This document shows positions 18,605 through 27,390 of a stretch of 58,362 nt of DNA, piece after piece (the stretch's first letter is position 1; the number at the start of each line of letters is the position of its first letter). The notes under the pieces are model-generated. The model saw only the letters and a program-made list of their open reading frames with translations. It did not search any database and was not told the DNA's origin. The position numbers and the translations under genes are program-made. The stretch comes from Phycisphaerae bacterium (GTDB taxonomy: Bacteria; Planctomycetota; Phycisphaerae; UBA1845): positions 1-58,362 of the forward strand of contig JAJDDX010000379.1 in assembly GCA_029260055.1 (NCBI GenBank). Direction: 5' to 3'.

Positions 18605-18613
18605 TGGTATAAT
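18605..18613 (+). promoter_or_regulatory. Extended -10 promoter of the PEP-CTERM gene
   Basis: TGGTATAAT: a consensus -10 hexamer TATAAT at 18608-18613 with the upstream TG at 18605-18606. No good -35 is seen, as is normal for extended -10 promoters. Transcription would start near 18620, giving a 5' leader of about 65 nt. That leader contains a GC-rich hairpin at about 18630-18654. Confidence 0.6.
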
Positions 18614-18684
18614 ACTACGCGCTAGCCATGCGCCGCCTTGGGGGGCAAGGGCGCAGAACCGGGGTACGGACCTGGAGGGGAATC

Positions 18685-19662
18685 ATGAAGCTTCGCATGA
18701 ACAGACTATCGGTCGCCGCCCGCGCTGCGCGCCACGCCATACTGGTCGCGGCGATACTGGCCTTCAGCACAGGCAAAGCCATCGCAGCCGAGTTCGACCT
18801 GCTCGTGTCGAGCACCCACACCGACAACGTCCTGCGCTACGACGGCGTCACCGGCGCATACCTCGGCGAGTTTGCCAGCCACCCCGCGCTTCAACAGCCG
18901 CACGGCCTGACCTTCGGCCCGGACAACAACCTCTACGTCAGCAGCACGCTCAACAATGGGGTGCTTCGGTTCGACGGACAGACCGGCACCTTCATCGACA
19001 CATTTACGAGCCAAGGCGCACTCGTCTTTCCGTTCGGCGCGGAGTTCGGCCCGACTGGCGATCTATATGTCGCCAGCGCCGGCACCGACAGCATTCTCCG
19101 CTATGACGGGCAGACCGGCGTCTTTGACGCAACGGTCGACACTGGCGGCCTCCTCGATTTCCCGGAAGGCCTGACCTTCGGCCCCGACGGCCACATGTAC
19201 GTGGCCAGCACCGACGCCAACATGATCCTCCGCTACGACGGGCAGACCGGTGCGTTTATCGACATCTTCGCGAGCGGCGGGATGAACAGGCCCGACGACT
19301 TGGTGTTCGGCCCCGACGGAAACCTCTACGTCAGCGGCGGCTTTTCACACAACATCCTGCGTTTCAACGGCACCAGCGGCGCCTCCATGGGCGTCTTTGT
19401 CCCCGCGTTCAGCAACGGCCTGGCCGGCCCGCGCGGCATGGTGTTCGGCCCCGATGGCCACTTGTACGTCAGCTCGCTCTCCAGCGATAGAGTCCTCCGT
19501 TTCGACGGCGTGACCGGCGCGTCTCTCGGCACATTCGCGAGCGGCGGCGGTCTCGACGGCCCGACGAACCTGGTGTTCACCCCGGAGCCGGCGACGCTCG
19601 GCCTCCTGGCAGGCGGAGCGTTATTGGCGCTTCGTCGTCGACGGCGGCCCGCGGTACGCTAG
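18685..19662 (+). CDS. NHL-type beta-propeller protein with PEP-CTERM tail
   Basis: Secreted protein of about 325 residues with a signal peptide (AILVAAILAFSTGKAIAAEF). It has six repeats of roughly 48 residues, each like GLTFGPDGHMYVASTDANMI followed by LRYDGQTGAF. That is an NHL/SMP-30-like propeller. The C-terminus reads TPEPATLGLLAGGALLALRR followed by more Arg: a PEP-CTERM sorting signal (PEP motif, hydrophobic helix, basic tail), normally processed by exosortase. The ATG at 18685 has GGAGGGG five bases upstream and lies downstream of the extended -10 promoter. It may be a structural or glycan-associated surface protein; no enzymatic motif was seen. No exosortase gene lies in this window. 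Confidence 0.88.
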   Translation: MKLRMNRLSVAARAARHAILVAAILAFSTGKAIAAEFDLLVSSTHTDNVLRYDGVTGAYLGEFASHPALQQPHGLTFGPDNNLYVSSTLNNGVLRFDGQTGTFIDTFTSQGALVFPFGAEFGPTGDLYVASAGTDSILRYDGQTGVFDATVDTGGLLDFPEGLTFGPDGHMYVASTDANMILRYDGQTGAFIDIFASGGMNRPDDLVFGPDGNLYVSGGFSHNILRFNGTSGASMGVFVPAFSNGLAGPRGMVFGPDGHLYVSSLSSDRVLRFDGVTGASLGTFASGGGLDGPTNLVFTPEPATLGLLAGGALLALRRRRRPAVR

Positions 19663-19818
19663 CAAGCCGGTTCCCGCCCGCGCATCGATCGCCCATCTGC
19701 GACCCCCTTGCGTCGTCTCCGCGCGCATCCACCGCCGCTCCGGTTTTCCACCGTCCGCGGGTTTGGTACAGTTCCGCCATCGAACGGATCCTGGGCAACT
19801 GCATTCGGAGGAACTTAC

Positions 19819-20307
19819 GTGAGAAAGCTGTATCCCCTTGCGATGGTGGCGTGCGCACTGGCCGTGACCGGCTGTTCAACGATGAAGGGCAAACCCGCCC
19901 CGAACTTCGAACTGACGGCGCTCGACGGGAAGAGAGTCGAACTCGCGTCCTTCCGCGGGAAACCCGTGCTTCTGGCGTTCTTCGCCGCGGGGTGAGGCCC
20001 CTGCCGTGAGGAGGCTCCTCACCTGAGCAAGATCGTCGAGAAGTACGAGAAGGAAGGCCTCGTTGTCCTGGCCGTCAACGCGTGGGACGAACCGAAGAAG
20101 ACCATCAAGAAGTTCCTCAAAGAGAAGAAGCTCAAGCAGCGCGTCCTGCTCGATGGAAGCGCCGTGGCGGACAAGTACAAGTGCAACGGCATTCCGACCA
20201 CGTTTTGGATCGATGCCAAGGGCATTGTGCAGGACGTAGCCGACGGCTTCAGCGGTCCCGGACCGCTCGAACAGAAAACGGTGCGGCTTCTCAAAGATAC
20301 CGGCTGA
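19819..20307 (+). CDS. Thioredoxin-like (TlpA-like) lipoprotein, probable selenoprotein with UGPC motif
   Basis: Predicted membrane-anchored periplasmic thiol/selenol oxidoreductase, 162 residues if the in-frame TGA at 19993-19995 is read as selenocysteine. A signal peptide with lipobox AVTGC is followed by a redoxin start (GKPAPNFELTALDGKRVELA) and LLAFFAAG. Then comes TGA and GPCREEAPHLSKIVEKY. The TGA (residue 59) replaces the first catalytic Cys of CGPC, giving U-G-P-C. The frame continues intact through GLVVLAVNAWDE, CNGIPTTFWIDAKG and DGFSGPG to a TGA at 20305. A hairpin with a GGC loop lies at a SECIS-like distance after the TGA. The start is GTG, seven bases after GGAGGAA. A nonsense mutation is the alternative, but the exact replacement of the active-site Cys argues for selenocysteine. 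Confidence 0.8.
20006..20022 (+). promoter_or_regulatory. Candidate bacterial SECIS hairpin
   Basis: GTGAGGA (20006-20012) pairs perfectly with TCCTCAC (20016-20022) around the triloop GGC (20013-20015). The loop starts 17 bases after the in-frame TGA and begins with G. Both fit the usual description of bacterial SECIS elements: a stem just after the UGA with a small loop having G in its first two positions. The hairpin lies inside the coding frame, as SelB-dependent elements do in bacteria. Confidence 0.7.
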
Positions 20308-20418
20308 TCGCCCGAACCCGAAAGTCCACGCCGCGCGGCATGTTGTCCGCTTTCGATCCGTCTGGTATCTAGGTCCAAGGCTCGTGGGATCGGTTTCGCC
20401 GAAGAAAAGGACGATCGA

Positions 20419-20814
20419 ATGAAATATGTGGCCGCCCTGCTCGTGGCGCTTGCCCTCAATGCGAGCGCCAACCTGCTCATGAAGATCGGAATGGCCTCGG
20501 TTCAGTCCTCGGGCGGACTTTTTCGTGGCGGATTCATCGCAGCCGTCAAGACGGTCCTGACCAGCACGACGCTCGTCGTCGGACTGGTCTTCTTCGCCCT
20601 CAACGCGGCCTTCTACATGTACGCGCTCCAAAGCGACACGCTGAAGATCAGCATCGCTTATCCCATCATGGTGGGCGGCGGCTTCGCGCTGATCGCGATC
20701 GTCGCGCGAATTCACCCGGCGCTGCGGGAAAGCCTCACGACGGGACAATGGATGGGCGTCGCACTGGTATTGATCGGCATTGTACTCATCGCGGCACAGA
20801 CCAAGACGGCGTAA
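20419..20814 (+). CDS. EamA/SMR-type small membrane transporter
   Basis: Four-helix protein of 131 residues: YVAALLVALALNASANLLMK, a second helix around TLVVGLVFFALNAAFYMYA, a third around ISIAYPIMVGGGFALIAIVA and a fourth around WMGVALVLIGIVLIAAQ. This is the size and helix pattern of the small multidrug resistance/EamA half-transporter group. The helix 1 Glu that is essential in EmrE-type multidrug pumps is absent (Asn/Ser at that region). A lipid-linked sugar flippase like ArnE/ArnF, or another function, is therefore more likely than drug efflux. The ATG follows AAGGA at about seven bases. It lies 111 bp after the selenoprotein gene on the same strand. Confidence 0.78.
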   Translation: MKYVAALLVALALNASANLLMKIGMASVQSSGGLFRGGFIAAVKTVLTSTTLVVGLVFFALNAAFYMYALQSDTLKISIAYPIMVGGGFALIAIVARIHPALRESLTTGQWMGVALVLIGIVLIAAQTKTA

Positions 20815-20858
20815 CCGGATCATGCGCCACGGCCCGACAGACAACGGAGCGGCACACA

Positions 20859-21323
20859 ATGACAGGTTCGACGCCAGGCGCTATGGGAGACGGCGTCCTG
20901 CTCGCCATCTCGACCCGGCCGACCGATGGCGACCCCATGACGCTTCAGGAGACCGCAAACGTGGTCGCCGGGCGCGGAATCGATACCGAAAACAGAAAGA
21001 CGGGTACGCGCGAGATTACGCTGATCTGCGATTGGGCCTGGAAGCGAACGTGCGAACAACTCGACACGGAACTGCCATGGACGACACGCCGAGCCAATCT
21101 GCTGACCAAGGGGATCGATCTGCCGACGACGATCGGAAAGACGATCGCGATCGGCGACGTGCGAATCAAGGTTCACGACGAAAGCAGGCCTTGCGGTTTG
21201 ATGGACGAGCAACACGCCGGCCTGCGAGACGCGCTCAAACCCGAGAGCCGCGGCGGTGTCTGCGGCGAAGTGCTCGTCAGCGGTGTGATCCGAGTCGATG
21301 ATTCCGTCAGCGTGCTACCGTAA
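20859..21323 (+). CDS. MOSC domain protein
   Basis: Single MOSC domain of about 154 residues, the fold found at the C-terminus of molybdenum cofactor sulfurases and in YiiM/YuaD-like proteins. These bind sulfur or the cofactor and act in metal-sulfur chemistry. Visible landmarks are MTLQETANVVAGRGIDTENR near the start, then ANLLTKGIDLPTTIG, RPCGLMDEQHAGL and RGGVCGEVLVSGVIRVDDSV. Two Cys residues (in RPCG and GVCG) are candidates for sulfur relay. The ATG at 20859 has GGAG nine bases upstream; readings starting earlier overlap the transporter gene. It converges on the DUF2339 gene with a 16-bp gap. Substrate is unknown. Confidence 0.88.
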   Translation: MTGSTPGAMGDGVLLAISTRPTDGDPMTLQETANVVAGRGIDTENRKTGTREITLICDWAWKRTCEQLDTELPWTTRRANLLTKGIDLPTTIGKTIAIGDVRIKVHDESRPCGLMDEQHAGLRDALKPESRGGVCGEVLVSGVIRVDDSVSVLP

Positions 21324-21339
21324 GGCACCGACCGGATGG

Positions 21340-24213
21340 CTACCGCCGATCCCCCTTCCCGTCGGCGGCGTTCGCCTCGCCGATTCGCCCCGCCAGCCGC
21401 TGGTAGAGCAGCGAAGCAAACAGCAGCAGCACACCGAGCACCATGAACGAGATGATGCGATAGACCGTCTCGAGCCGTGCCAGGTCGAACAGGAAGACCT
21501 TGACCACCGTCACACCGTAGAGCCCCAGCGCCAGATAGCGCAGGACAGCCACGCGCCGCGCGAATCCCAACATCAGGCAGACCGTGGCATTCACGCCCCA
21601 GTAAACCGACATCGCCAGGTGCATCGCGAGGCGTGGGTCCTCGAAGTCGAGCCGCAGGGGTTCAAACTCGAATACCCGCGCGATCTCGAACGTCGGAATC
21701 CAAACCGTGAGCAGGACAACGAGGACCAGCATCACCACGCGTAACATGTCCACAAACAGGCCGAACGGGCCCACTGCCAGTGAACGGCGGATATGCCAAT
21801 AGGCCCACTGCGCCAGCGCGATGACCAGCACGCCCACGAGGAAAGTGCGATTGCAGAACGCACCGCTCAGGTGTCGCCACTCGCTTGCGGTGGTCATGGC
21901 AGTGTCGAACAGCATCGTCTTGAATACAACGAGGATCGTCAGCAGCAACGCGTAATGCGCCACCGCCTGCCTGCGAGTGCCGCCCATCGCCCACATGATG
22001 CCCGCCTGCAACGCCCAAAACGCCGTGATGAAAACGCCTCGGGCATCATGCGGATGGTCGAACGTGGCCTTCGCCCAGTTCTCGAATCCGAAGATGCGTG
22101 CAATCTCGAAGGCTCCGGTCCAACTCACGAGCAGCGCCGCCGTGAAGGCCAGCACGTTCGGCGGAGCGGCAAGCTCGCTGTCCGGCACGAGCCAGTCCGG
22201 CAGTTTGCGAGACAGCGGCCGCACCGACACGGCGAGCGCCACCAGCGCCAGCCCGGTGGCCACGGCCCGGTTCAGCCCGATCCCCTGGACCGTCGTCCAG
22301 GCGTTACCGCCCCACCCCAGTGTGTCCCAGCAGAAGAACTTGAGCACCAGCGCGAACGTCAAGACGTAGGGCAAGGGGCCTGTCCGCGGCACCCGCCACG
22401 CAACGAGCCACCACGCTACCGTCAGCCCGAGCCACCACCAGCTAGCAACGAAACGCTCCCACTGGTCGCAGAACAACCACAACAGCAACGCCGTGCCGCC
22501 GACAATCAGCGCCACGGCGAGATCACGTTGCGAGCCGGACGCCACTCGCTTGATGAGCAGTACGGCCGTGCCACCGTAGGCGCAAAGGGCGCTCAGCGCG
22601 AACAGCCCGACCGACCAGGAGAACGTCCACCGCCCGATGTCGAAAACGGTCTTGGTCAGTTCCGGATCGCGGTACTCGAAACAGTACAGATGGACAACGG
22701 CAGCCACCAGAACGCCCACGCCTTTGACCTGTAGCCATGTCGAACTGTATCGCCGACAGAACCACAGCGTCACAACCGCCTGAACCGACCAACTCACGCT
22801 GACCATGTAGCGGTCAAACTGGAGTGGAGCAGCAAGCGCCAGCATCGCGGCACCGTTGAGCCACAGGGCGAGCCGAACGCGCTCTGAGGTCTGTTCCCGC
22901 CCGACCAAACGCCACGCGGAAAGCCACTGCACACCGGCGGTCACCACCGCAAAGAGGCCCAACCAGGCGGGTATCGCTTCGCGCAGCAAGTAGTAACTCG
23001 CGGCGAAGAAGACCACGTTGTCGGCATGGACGATCGCCGCCGTGAGACGCGTCCAAAGCGCCCAACCGCGTCGCGTGGATACCAAGGCCTCAACGTGAAA
23101 TAGCACGTAGAACCCGAGCAGGAAGCCCCACGTCACCCACCTGGCGGCGGAGTCGTAATACTCGATCGCCCACAGTGAGAACAGGCCGGCTGTGCCCAGC
23201 CACGCGAGTGAGCGAAGCACATCCCACTTGCGAAGCGTCCCGCAGATCAGGAAGCCCACATCCAGAAACAGGACATAGGTCAGAAGCTGGACCTGTGCGT
23301 TGGTTCCGGTGCTCAGTGCGATGGGCGTGGCATAGCCACCGATCACACCGAGCACGGCCACGGGCAGCATATTGCCGTGTACCGAAACGGCCACCGCCAC
23401 AAGGGTGACACCGGTGAAGAGCAAGCCGGCCGTATTCGCGCCGACCAACTCGTAGAAGTTGTACGCACCGAAGACCGCGAGATAGAGCAGGCCCACGCCG
23501 CAGCCCAGCACGCCGGTCGCGAAACTGCGCATGTCGCGGTGCAGGCAAAACTCCCCCACGCCGATCAGGCCGATCCCCGCCACAGCGCCCGCGAGTACGC
23601 GCAACGTCGGGCTGATCCAACCCTGATCGAACGAGTATTTCACTAGAAAGAAGAAGGCGAGTAGCAGGATGACGGCACCGGCCCGGTTAAGCCACGTTCG
23701 CCCGATGACGAGTTCCGCGGCCTCGTCCCGTCCGGTCGCCGCGCCGCGCGCGCCCTCGCCGGCCTCCTGATCGCCTGCACCCGTCGTCTTGAGACGCCGC
23801 AGATCCCACGACGAAAGCTTGCTTGGCGTGTGAGGCGGTAGCGACCCCGGCTCGACGGCGGGCGCGTCGTCCAGGAGGTTACGCAGAAGCTCGACCGGCT
23901 CGAGCTCATCGGACTGATCTCCCGACTCGGGAACCTCCGCGGTCGGCACGGCCCACGGCACGGGCTTGCCATCCGACGAACACACGGGAAACGGCGGGGA
24001 AACAGGCGGAACGGTGCCCTGCCCCTCTTCGGACACACCGATAGGCGGAACGTCATCCGGGACGAGTGATTCGGAGCCCTCATCCTCCTCGGGCCCCGCC
24101 GCGCGACGCTCCAGTTCGGCGATGCGCGTGCTCAGCGTCGTCAGATCAAGGGTCAGACGCGCGGCAAGTCGCTTCAGTTCGTCGAGGTTTTGCTCGAAGC
24201 CCGGGTCCGTCAC
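21340..24213 (-). CDS. DUF2339 large multi-pass membrane protein
   Basis: About 957 residues. A soluble N-terminal region of 180-190 residues comes first: a short coiled coil LDELKRLAARLTLDLTTLST, then acidic and Pro-rich sequence. A very long membrane domain with roughly 25-28 hydrophobic helices follows, opening with WLNRAGAVILLLAFFFLVKY. This is the DUF2339 layout, known from many Gram-negative bacteria without a settled function. The GTG at 24213 is used because GAGGTG precedes it; an ATG-initiated reading to 24282 extends without a site. It diverges from the pyroglutamyl-peptidase-like gene. A role in envelope or polymer transport is only a guess from its size. Confidence 0.88.
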   Translation of the reverse strand: MTDPGFEQNLDELKRLAARLTLDLTTLSTRIAELERRAAGPEEDEGSESLVPDDVPPIGVSEEGQGTVPPVSPPFPVCSSDGKPVPWAVPTAEVPESGDQSDELEPVELLRNLLDDAPAVEPGSLPPHTPSKLSSWDLRRLKTTGAGDQEAGEGARGAATGRDEAAELVIGRTWLNRAGAVILLLAFFFLVKYSFDQGWISPTLRVLAGAVAGIGLIGVGEFCLHRDMRSFATGVLGCGVGLLYLAVFGAYNFYELVGANTAGLLFTGVTLVAVAVSVHGNMLPVAVLGVIGGYATPIALSTGTNAQVQLLTYVLFLDVGFLICGTLRKWDVLRSLAWLGTAGLFSLWAIEYYDSAARWVTWGFLLGFYVLFHVEALVSTRRGWALWTRLTAAIVHADNVVFFAASYYLLREAIPAWLGLFAVVTAGVQWLSAWRLVGREQTSERVRLALWLNGAAMLALAAPLQFDRYMVSVSWSVQAVVTLWFCRRYSSTWLQVKGVGVLVAAVVHLYCFEYRDPELTKTVFDIGRWTFSWSVGLFALSALCAYGGTAVLLIKRVASGSQRDLAVALIVGGTALLLWLFCDQWERFVASWWWLGLTVAWWLVAWRVPRTGPLPYVLTFALVLKFFCWDTLGWGGNAWTTVQGIGLNRAVATGLALVALAVSVRPLSRKLPDWLVPDSELAAPPNVLAFTAALLVSWTGAFEIARIFGFENWAKATFDHPHDARGVFITAFWALQAGIMWAMGGTRRQAVAHYALLLTILVVFKTMLFDTAMTTASEWRHLSGAFCNRTFLVGVLVIALAQWAYWHIRRSLAVGPFGLFVDMLRVVMLVLVVLLTVWIPTFEIARVFEFEPLRLDFEDPRLAMHLAMSVYWGVNATVCLMLGFARRVAVLRYLALGLYGVTVVKVFLFDLARLETVYRIISFMVLGVLLLFASLLYQRLAGRIGEANAADGKGDRR

Positions 24214-24337
24214 CAAGCACCTCACAGCGAAAGCGTGAGTTTGTCGAAACGCGCCGCGATTCTCACAGGGGGACGATATCAAGTCAAGCAGAATGCTTCA
24301 TGGACCGAACGATCGAACGTGGACCGGCTAAAGTTCC

Positions 24338-24367
24338 TTGAATACCACCGCCCCAATCAGTTACAAT
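24338..24367 (+). promoter_or_regulatory. Candidate sigma70 promoter
   Basis: TTGAAT at 24338-24343 and TACAAT at 24362-24367 are separated by 18 bases, a fair match to -35 and -10 consensus. It would give a leader of about 100 nt before the ATG at 24475. It sits in the divergent spacer between the DUF2339 gene and the pyroglutamyl-peptidase-like gene. Confidence 0.5.
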
Positions 24368-24474
24368 CGCTCTTGCAGTTCCGGCCTGCGGGCCATTTGT
24401 CAGTAAGAGCAGGCTCGGCTTGCGTCGCGTCGCGCGTCTCATCGCGGCGCGCACAACCTGGAGGGCAAGAGGGT

Positions 24475-25452
24475 ATGCGTTCACGTCCACTACGAATCAG
24501 CGTCACGGCAATGGCCCTCAGCAGCGTGTTTGCAGTCTCGGCGCTCGCGCAGGAAAGACGCGAAGAACCCGGCGGTGAACTGCCGCCCTACGCCCAGCGG
24601 ATCGAACTGCCCGAGCAGCGCGGCGGCCTGGACCTCGTGGAAAACGGTCTTCCCAACATCCTGGTCACGGGCTATTGGCCACCCACCAACGAGATGCTGC
24701 GACAATTCAGCACCGACCCCGTGCAAAACCCCGGTGGGTGGGTCGGCGAAAACTGGGAGAGCAGAGGTTACAACGTCTACGCCTTCTTCCCCGAGTTCCC
24801 AGGCGGTGTAGGCCAGGGCCAGGGCGACTTCGAGGTCGATTACCAGGACACGTCCGGTGATTGGTGGTCCATCGTGCCGCAGGTCAAGCCGATCGCCCTG
24901 ATCACTTTCAGCCGCGCGGCAAACGACTTCGGATGGGAAATGGAAGGCGGTAACCGGACCTACGTCGCGGCGAACTGGACGCCTGACTATCGAGCGCCAA
25001 CCCAGCCCACGCCCGAACTTCCGATCATGGACCTCGAACCACCCGGCACCGAACGATGGTCGACCCTTCCGATGGAGGAAATCAGAGCCGCGGTAAGGGC
25101 GCAGGTGCCCGCGCTGGATCCCTACATCGAGCCAATCGACAACAGCCGCTATCTATCCAACTTCATCGGGTACCATGGAAACTGGTATCACGACTTGCAC
25201 TCGCACACCGCCGACCCGCTGTACAATCTGGCAGCCGGCCACATCCACGTCGGTTATCAGATGCAACTCGCCGACGCCGTTCACGCGGCCGAGGTAAGCG
25301 TGCGTACGTTGATCACGCATGTGGACGAGCTACGCGGCACGCCGATCCCGGTCACCTCCGAGTGGGGCATGATGGTGCTCACGCTCTTGACGCTGACGGC
25401 CGGCACGCTGGTATTCATGCCGAGACGCAGTCCGGCGGCTGCCGTCGCGTAG
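24475..25452 (+). CDS. Exported pyroglutamyl-peptidase-I-like protein with IPTL-CTERM-like tail, no cysteines
   Basis: Secreted protein of 325 residues: a signal peptide (SVTAMALSSVFAVSALAQER), a body resembling peptidase C15, and a C-terminal IPVTSEWGMMVLTLLTLTAG followed by basic residues, an IPTL-CTERM-like sorting tail. C15 landmarks are NILVTGYWPPTNE (compare ILVTGFEPF), ALITFSRAANDFGWEMEGGN and AGHIHVGYQMQLADAVHAA with the expected His. The nucleophile motif, normally like AGxYLCN, reads IGYHGNW. There is no Cys anywhere in the protein, so classical cysteine-peptidase activity is unlikely. It may be a binding protein or use another mechanism. The ATG at 24475 has GGAGG about ten bases upstream. 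A copy of the 43-bp intergenic repeat starts two bases after the stop. Confidence 0.75.
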   Translation: MRSRPLRISVTAMALSSVFAVSALAQERREEPGGELPPYAQRIELPEQRGGLDLVENGLPNILVTGYWPPTNEMLRQFSTDPVQNPGGWVGENWESRGYNVYAFFPEFPGGVGQGQGDFEVDYQDTSGDWWSIVPQVKPIALITFSRAANDFGWEMEGGNRTYVAANWTPDYRAPTQPTPELPIMDLEPPGTERWSTLPMEEIRAAVRAQVPALDPYIEPIDNSRYLSNFIGYHGNWYHDLHSHTADPLYNLAAGHIHVGYQMQLADAVHAAEVSVRTLITHVDELRGTPIPVTSEWGMMVLTLLTLTAGTLVFMPRRSPAAAVA

Positions 25453-25454
25453 CC

Positions 25455-25497
25455 ATGTAGGGTAGGTCGAGGAACGAGACCTGCCGAACATCCCGCC
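25455..25497. repeat. 43-bp intergenic repeat, copy 1
   Basis: ATGTAGGGTAGGTCGAGGAA continues to CCGAACATCCCGCC. It contains an imperfect palindrome GGTAGGTC / GACCTGCC. It starts two bases after the stop of the pyroglutamyl-peptidase-like gene. The same sequence recurs at 27624 and, with changes, at 28081. Confidence 0.85.
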
Positions 25498-25778
25498 CTC
25501 TTCTGGACCCGCCGGTTTGAAGCGACGCCTGCAGAGGAAGGCGTAAGCATGCTCATGCGGCCCGGCAATACCGATGATGAGCCCGCCGACCTACTGGGCG
25601 GTGGTCACTTGGCCAAACAGCGACGCCTGGATCGGGCACGCCTCAGATCGTAGCTCGTTGTCCGACAAGCAGCACTGAGTTTCCGGCGGGGACACCGTCG
25701 TCTGAGCATCGTGGCGATGACTACTCACCCCCGCAAGAACCTGCGGACTAGCACACCCGCCCGCCCATAAGACAAAGA
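25498..25778. other. Non-coding spacer
   Basis: Between the repeat copy and the terminator hairpin I see no supported gene, RNA or promoter. Short open frames here have no ribosome binding site and no recognisable similarity. Confidence 0.5.
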
Positions 25779-25804
25779 GGGGCCAGCCGCGAACGGCTGG
25801 CCCC
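25779..25804 (-). terminator. Strong terminator hairpin
   Basis: A perfect 11-bp stem GGGGCCAGCCG (25779-25789) / CGGCTGGCCCC (25794-25804) closes on a four-base loop. On the minus strand it is followed by TCTTTGTCTTAT. It lies about 90 bp past the stop of the minus-strand dockerin-type gene, which it probably terminates. It may also stop transcription from the plus-strand side. Confidence 0.75.
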
Positions 25805-25893
25805 TTCCCTATCGTCACAAACCTGATTCGCCGGCGTCAGCGCCGTACACGCCGTCAGCTTTCAGTCTTGCATGTGGCGCGATCCCGCACTGC

Positions 25894-27390
25894 CTACGTT
25901 CCGGCGCCACCCTGCGTCGGAATGCACGTATCATTGAATTCGATGCACGTCTCATTCCTCAGGCAAGGGTCGCCCGCGCCTCCCACGCATATCCCCGCAC
26001 CATCACACGTGTCCGGCGTTGTACAGAACTGCCCATCGTCACACGGCGTGCCTGAAGGCGCCGACGAATGCTCGCACACGCCCGCATTGCACGTATCCGT
26101 TGTGCAGGCGTTGGAATCGTCACAGTTGTTGTTCGTGTACTGGCACACGTTCCCGACGCAAGCATCATCCGTACACTCACTGGAGTCGTCGCAATGCCCG
26201 TCGTTCATGCAATCCACACCGACGCCGACCAGCAGGACGTCGCCGGGAGACGTTCCCAGTACAGTGCCGGTCGAGTCGCTGAGATAGGCATCTTTGATCG
26301 GCTTGACTCTAAACTCGAATACTCCACTCGCATCCGAAGAGGCCAAGAACATGAAAGTGCCCAGATAGTCGTTTGCGGTCGTAACCGTGACGCCGGTTCC
26401 GTCGGACATCGCCGCTCCCAATCGACCTCCAACGTCATCCACGGCATCCACGACCGAACTCGAACCAAAGACGTAATCCGTGCTTGACTTGTCGATGTTC
26501 ATGGCGGTAAGCTCAAGCGACCCAGTCGTACCGCCGGTGACTTCCAGTGATACTTCGTAGGCGCCGACATCAGATGCCGGCTCGACACTGACGTCGATGA
26601 CTACCTGGCTGTCGCTGTCGTCCGGGTCGCCCGGATCGTCCGGTTCGATCAGATCGGTATCCGCAGTCACAAGGAAATCGATGTCCCCTCCGGACGGCGA
26701 TCGGTTCGTTAGAACACAAGCCGCCGGGGCGATGTAGGGATATGGATCCCCTTGAAAAGCAAGGATTATCTGAAACACATCGTTGATGTTGACTATCGCG
26801 TTGGGCCTTTCAGGCTCGACATCCAACCTTGTCCAATGCGCCGCATTCGGAGCTCCTTGAAAACCGAGTATCGCTGCGTAGGTATCGTCGAAGTTGACGA
26901 CGCCATTTGGCTGCGTCCAAACGTCATCGATAAACGAACCGACGACGTCGCACCAGAACCGTGCGCCTGGCCGGTCAATCGTCGATAGCGCAAGCGGTGT
27001 CGAGAACACCTCGCCATCGGGTGACGCGAGAAGGTCGTAATGGGCCGCCGGAACTACGGGGCAGTCGCCGATATGCACAACACTCTCGGTCCAGACACGA
27101 TACACCGGCGTCTCGCGGAGACGCGCCACGAGCCTGCCGTTAATCAGAACAGGTTCATCCACCCACCAATCGCTACCGACCGAAGCGCCGAAATAGTCAC
27201 TCGCCGTCAGCTCCAACAGGAACCCTACCGACTCCGTGTTGTTCGGCGAGAACGACAGGTACCGGTTCTTCAGCACATCGTGCGGCGCAGGGGCCGCACC
27301 CGGTTGGTTCGGGGGAGGCGGAGGATCGGCGAAACACACTAGCGTAGAAAGCAAGAACATCATCGTCGCCATGGTCTTCAAGCCGGGCAT
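25894..27390 (-). CDS. Secreted dockerin/cohesin-like protein with Cys-rich C-terminus
   Basis: About 498 residues. A signal peptide (MATMMFLLSTLVCFA) is followed by a Pro-rich linker and a beta-rich domain. Then comes a dockerin-like pair (GVVNFDDTYAAILGFQG and AIVNINDVFQIILAFQG), whose Asp/Asn spacing fits calcium-binding F-hand loops. A cohesin-like beta domain follows (VVIDVSVEPASDVGAYEVSL through FEFRVKPIKDAYL), and last a region of about 100 residues with repeated Cys units such as CDDSSECTDDACVGNVC and CDDSNACTTDTCNAGVC. These Asp/Cys units are common in myxobacterial and planctomycete surface proteins and likely bind calcium and form disulfides. The ATG at 27390 follows GGAGGATTCT. 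It is probably a cell-surface adhesion or scaffold protein. Terminator at 25779. Confidence 0.82.
   Translation of the reverse strand: MPGLKTMATMMFLLSTLVCFADPPPPPNQPGAAPAPHDVLKNRYLSFSPNNTESVGFLLELTASDYFGASVGSDWWVDEPVLINGRLVARLRETPVYRVWTESVVHIGDCPVVPAAHYDLLASPDGEVFSTPLALSTIDRPGARFWCDVVGSFIDDVWTQPNGVVNFDDTYAAILGFQGAPNAAHWTRLDVEPERPNAIVNINDVFQIILAFQGDPYPYIAPAACVLTNRSPSGGDIDFLVTADTDLIEPDDPGDPDDSDSQVVIDVSVEPASDVGAYEVSLEVTGGTTGSLELTAMNIDKSSTDYVFGSSSVVDAVDDVGGRLGAAMSDGTGVTVTTANDYLGTFMFLASSDASGVFEFRVKPIKDAYLSDSTGTVLGTSPGDVLLVGVGVDCMNDGHCDDSSECTDDACVGNVCQYTNNNCDDSNACTTDTCNAGVCEHSSAPSGTPCDDGQFCTTPDTCDGAGICVGGAGDPCLRNETCIEFNDTCIPTQGGAGT

Noticed and set aside
20006-20022. Transcription terminator inside the thioredoxin-like gene
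   Set aside because: No T-run follows the hairpin and the coding frame continues with conserved sequence; SECIS fits better.
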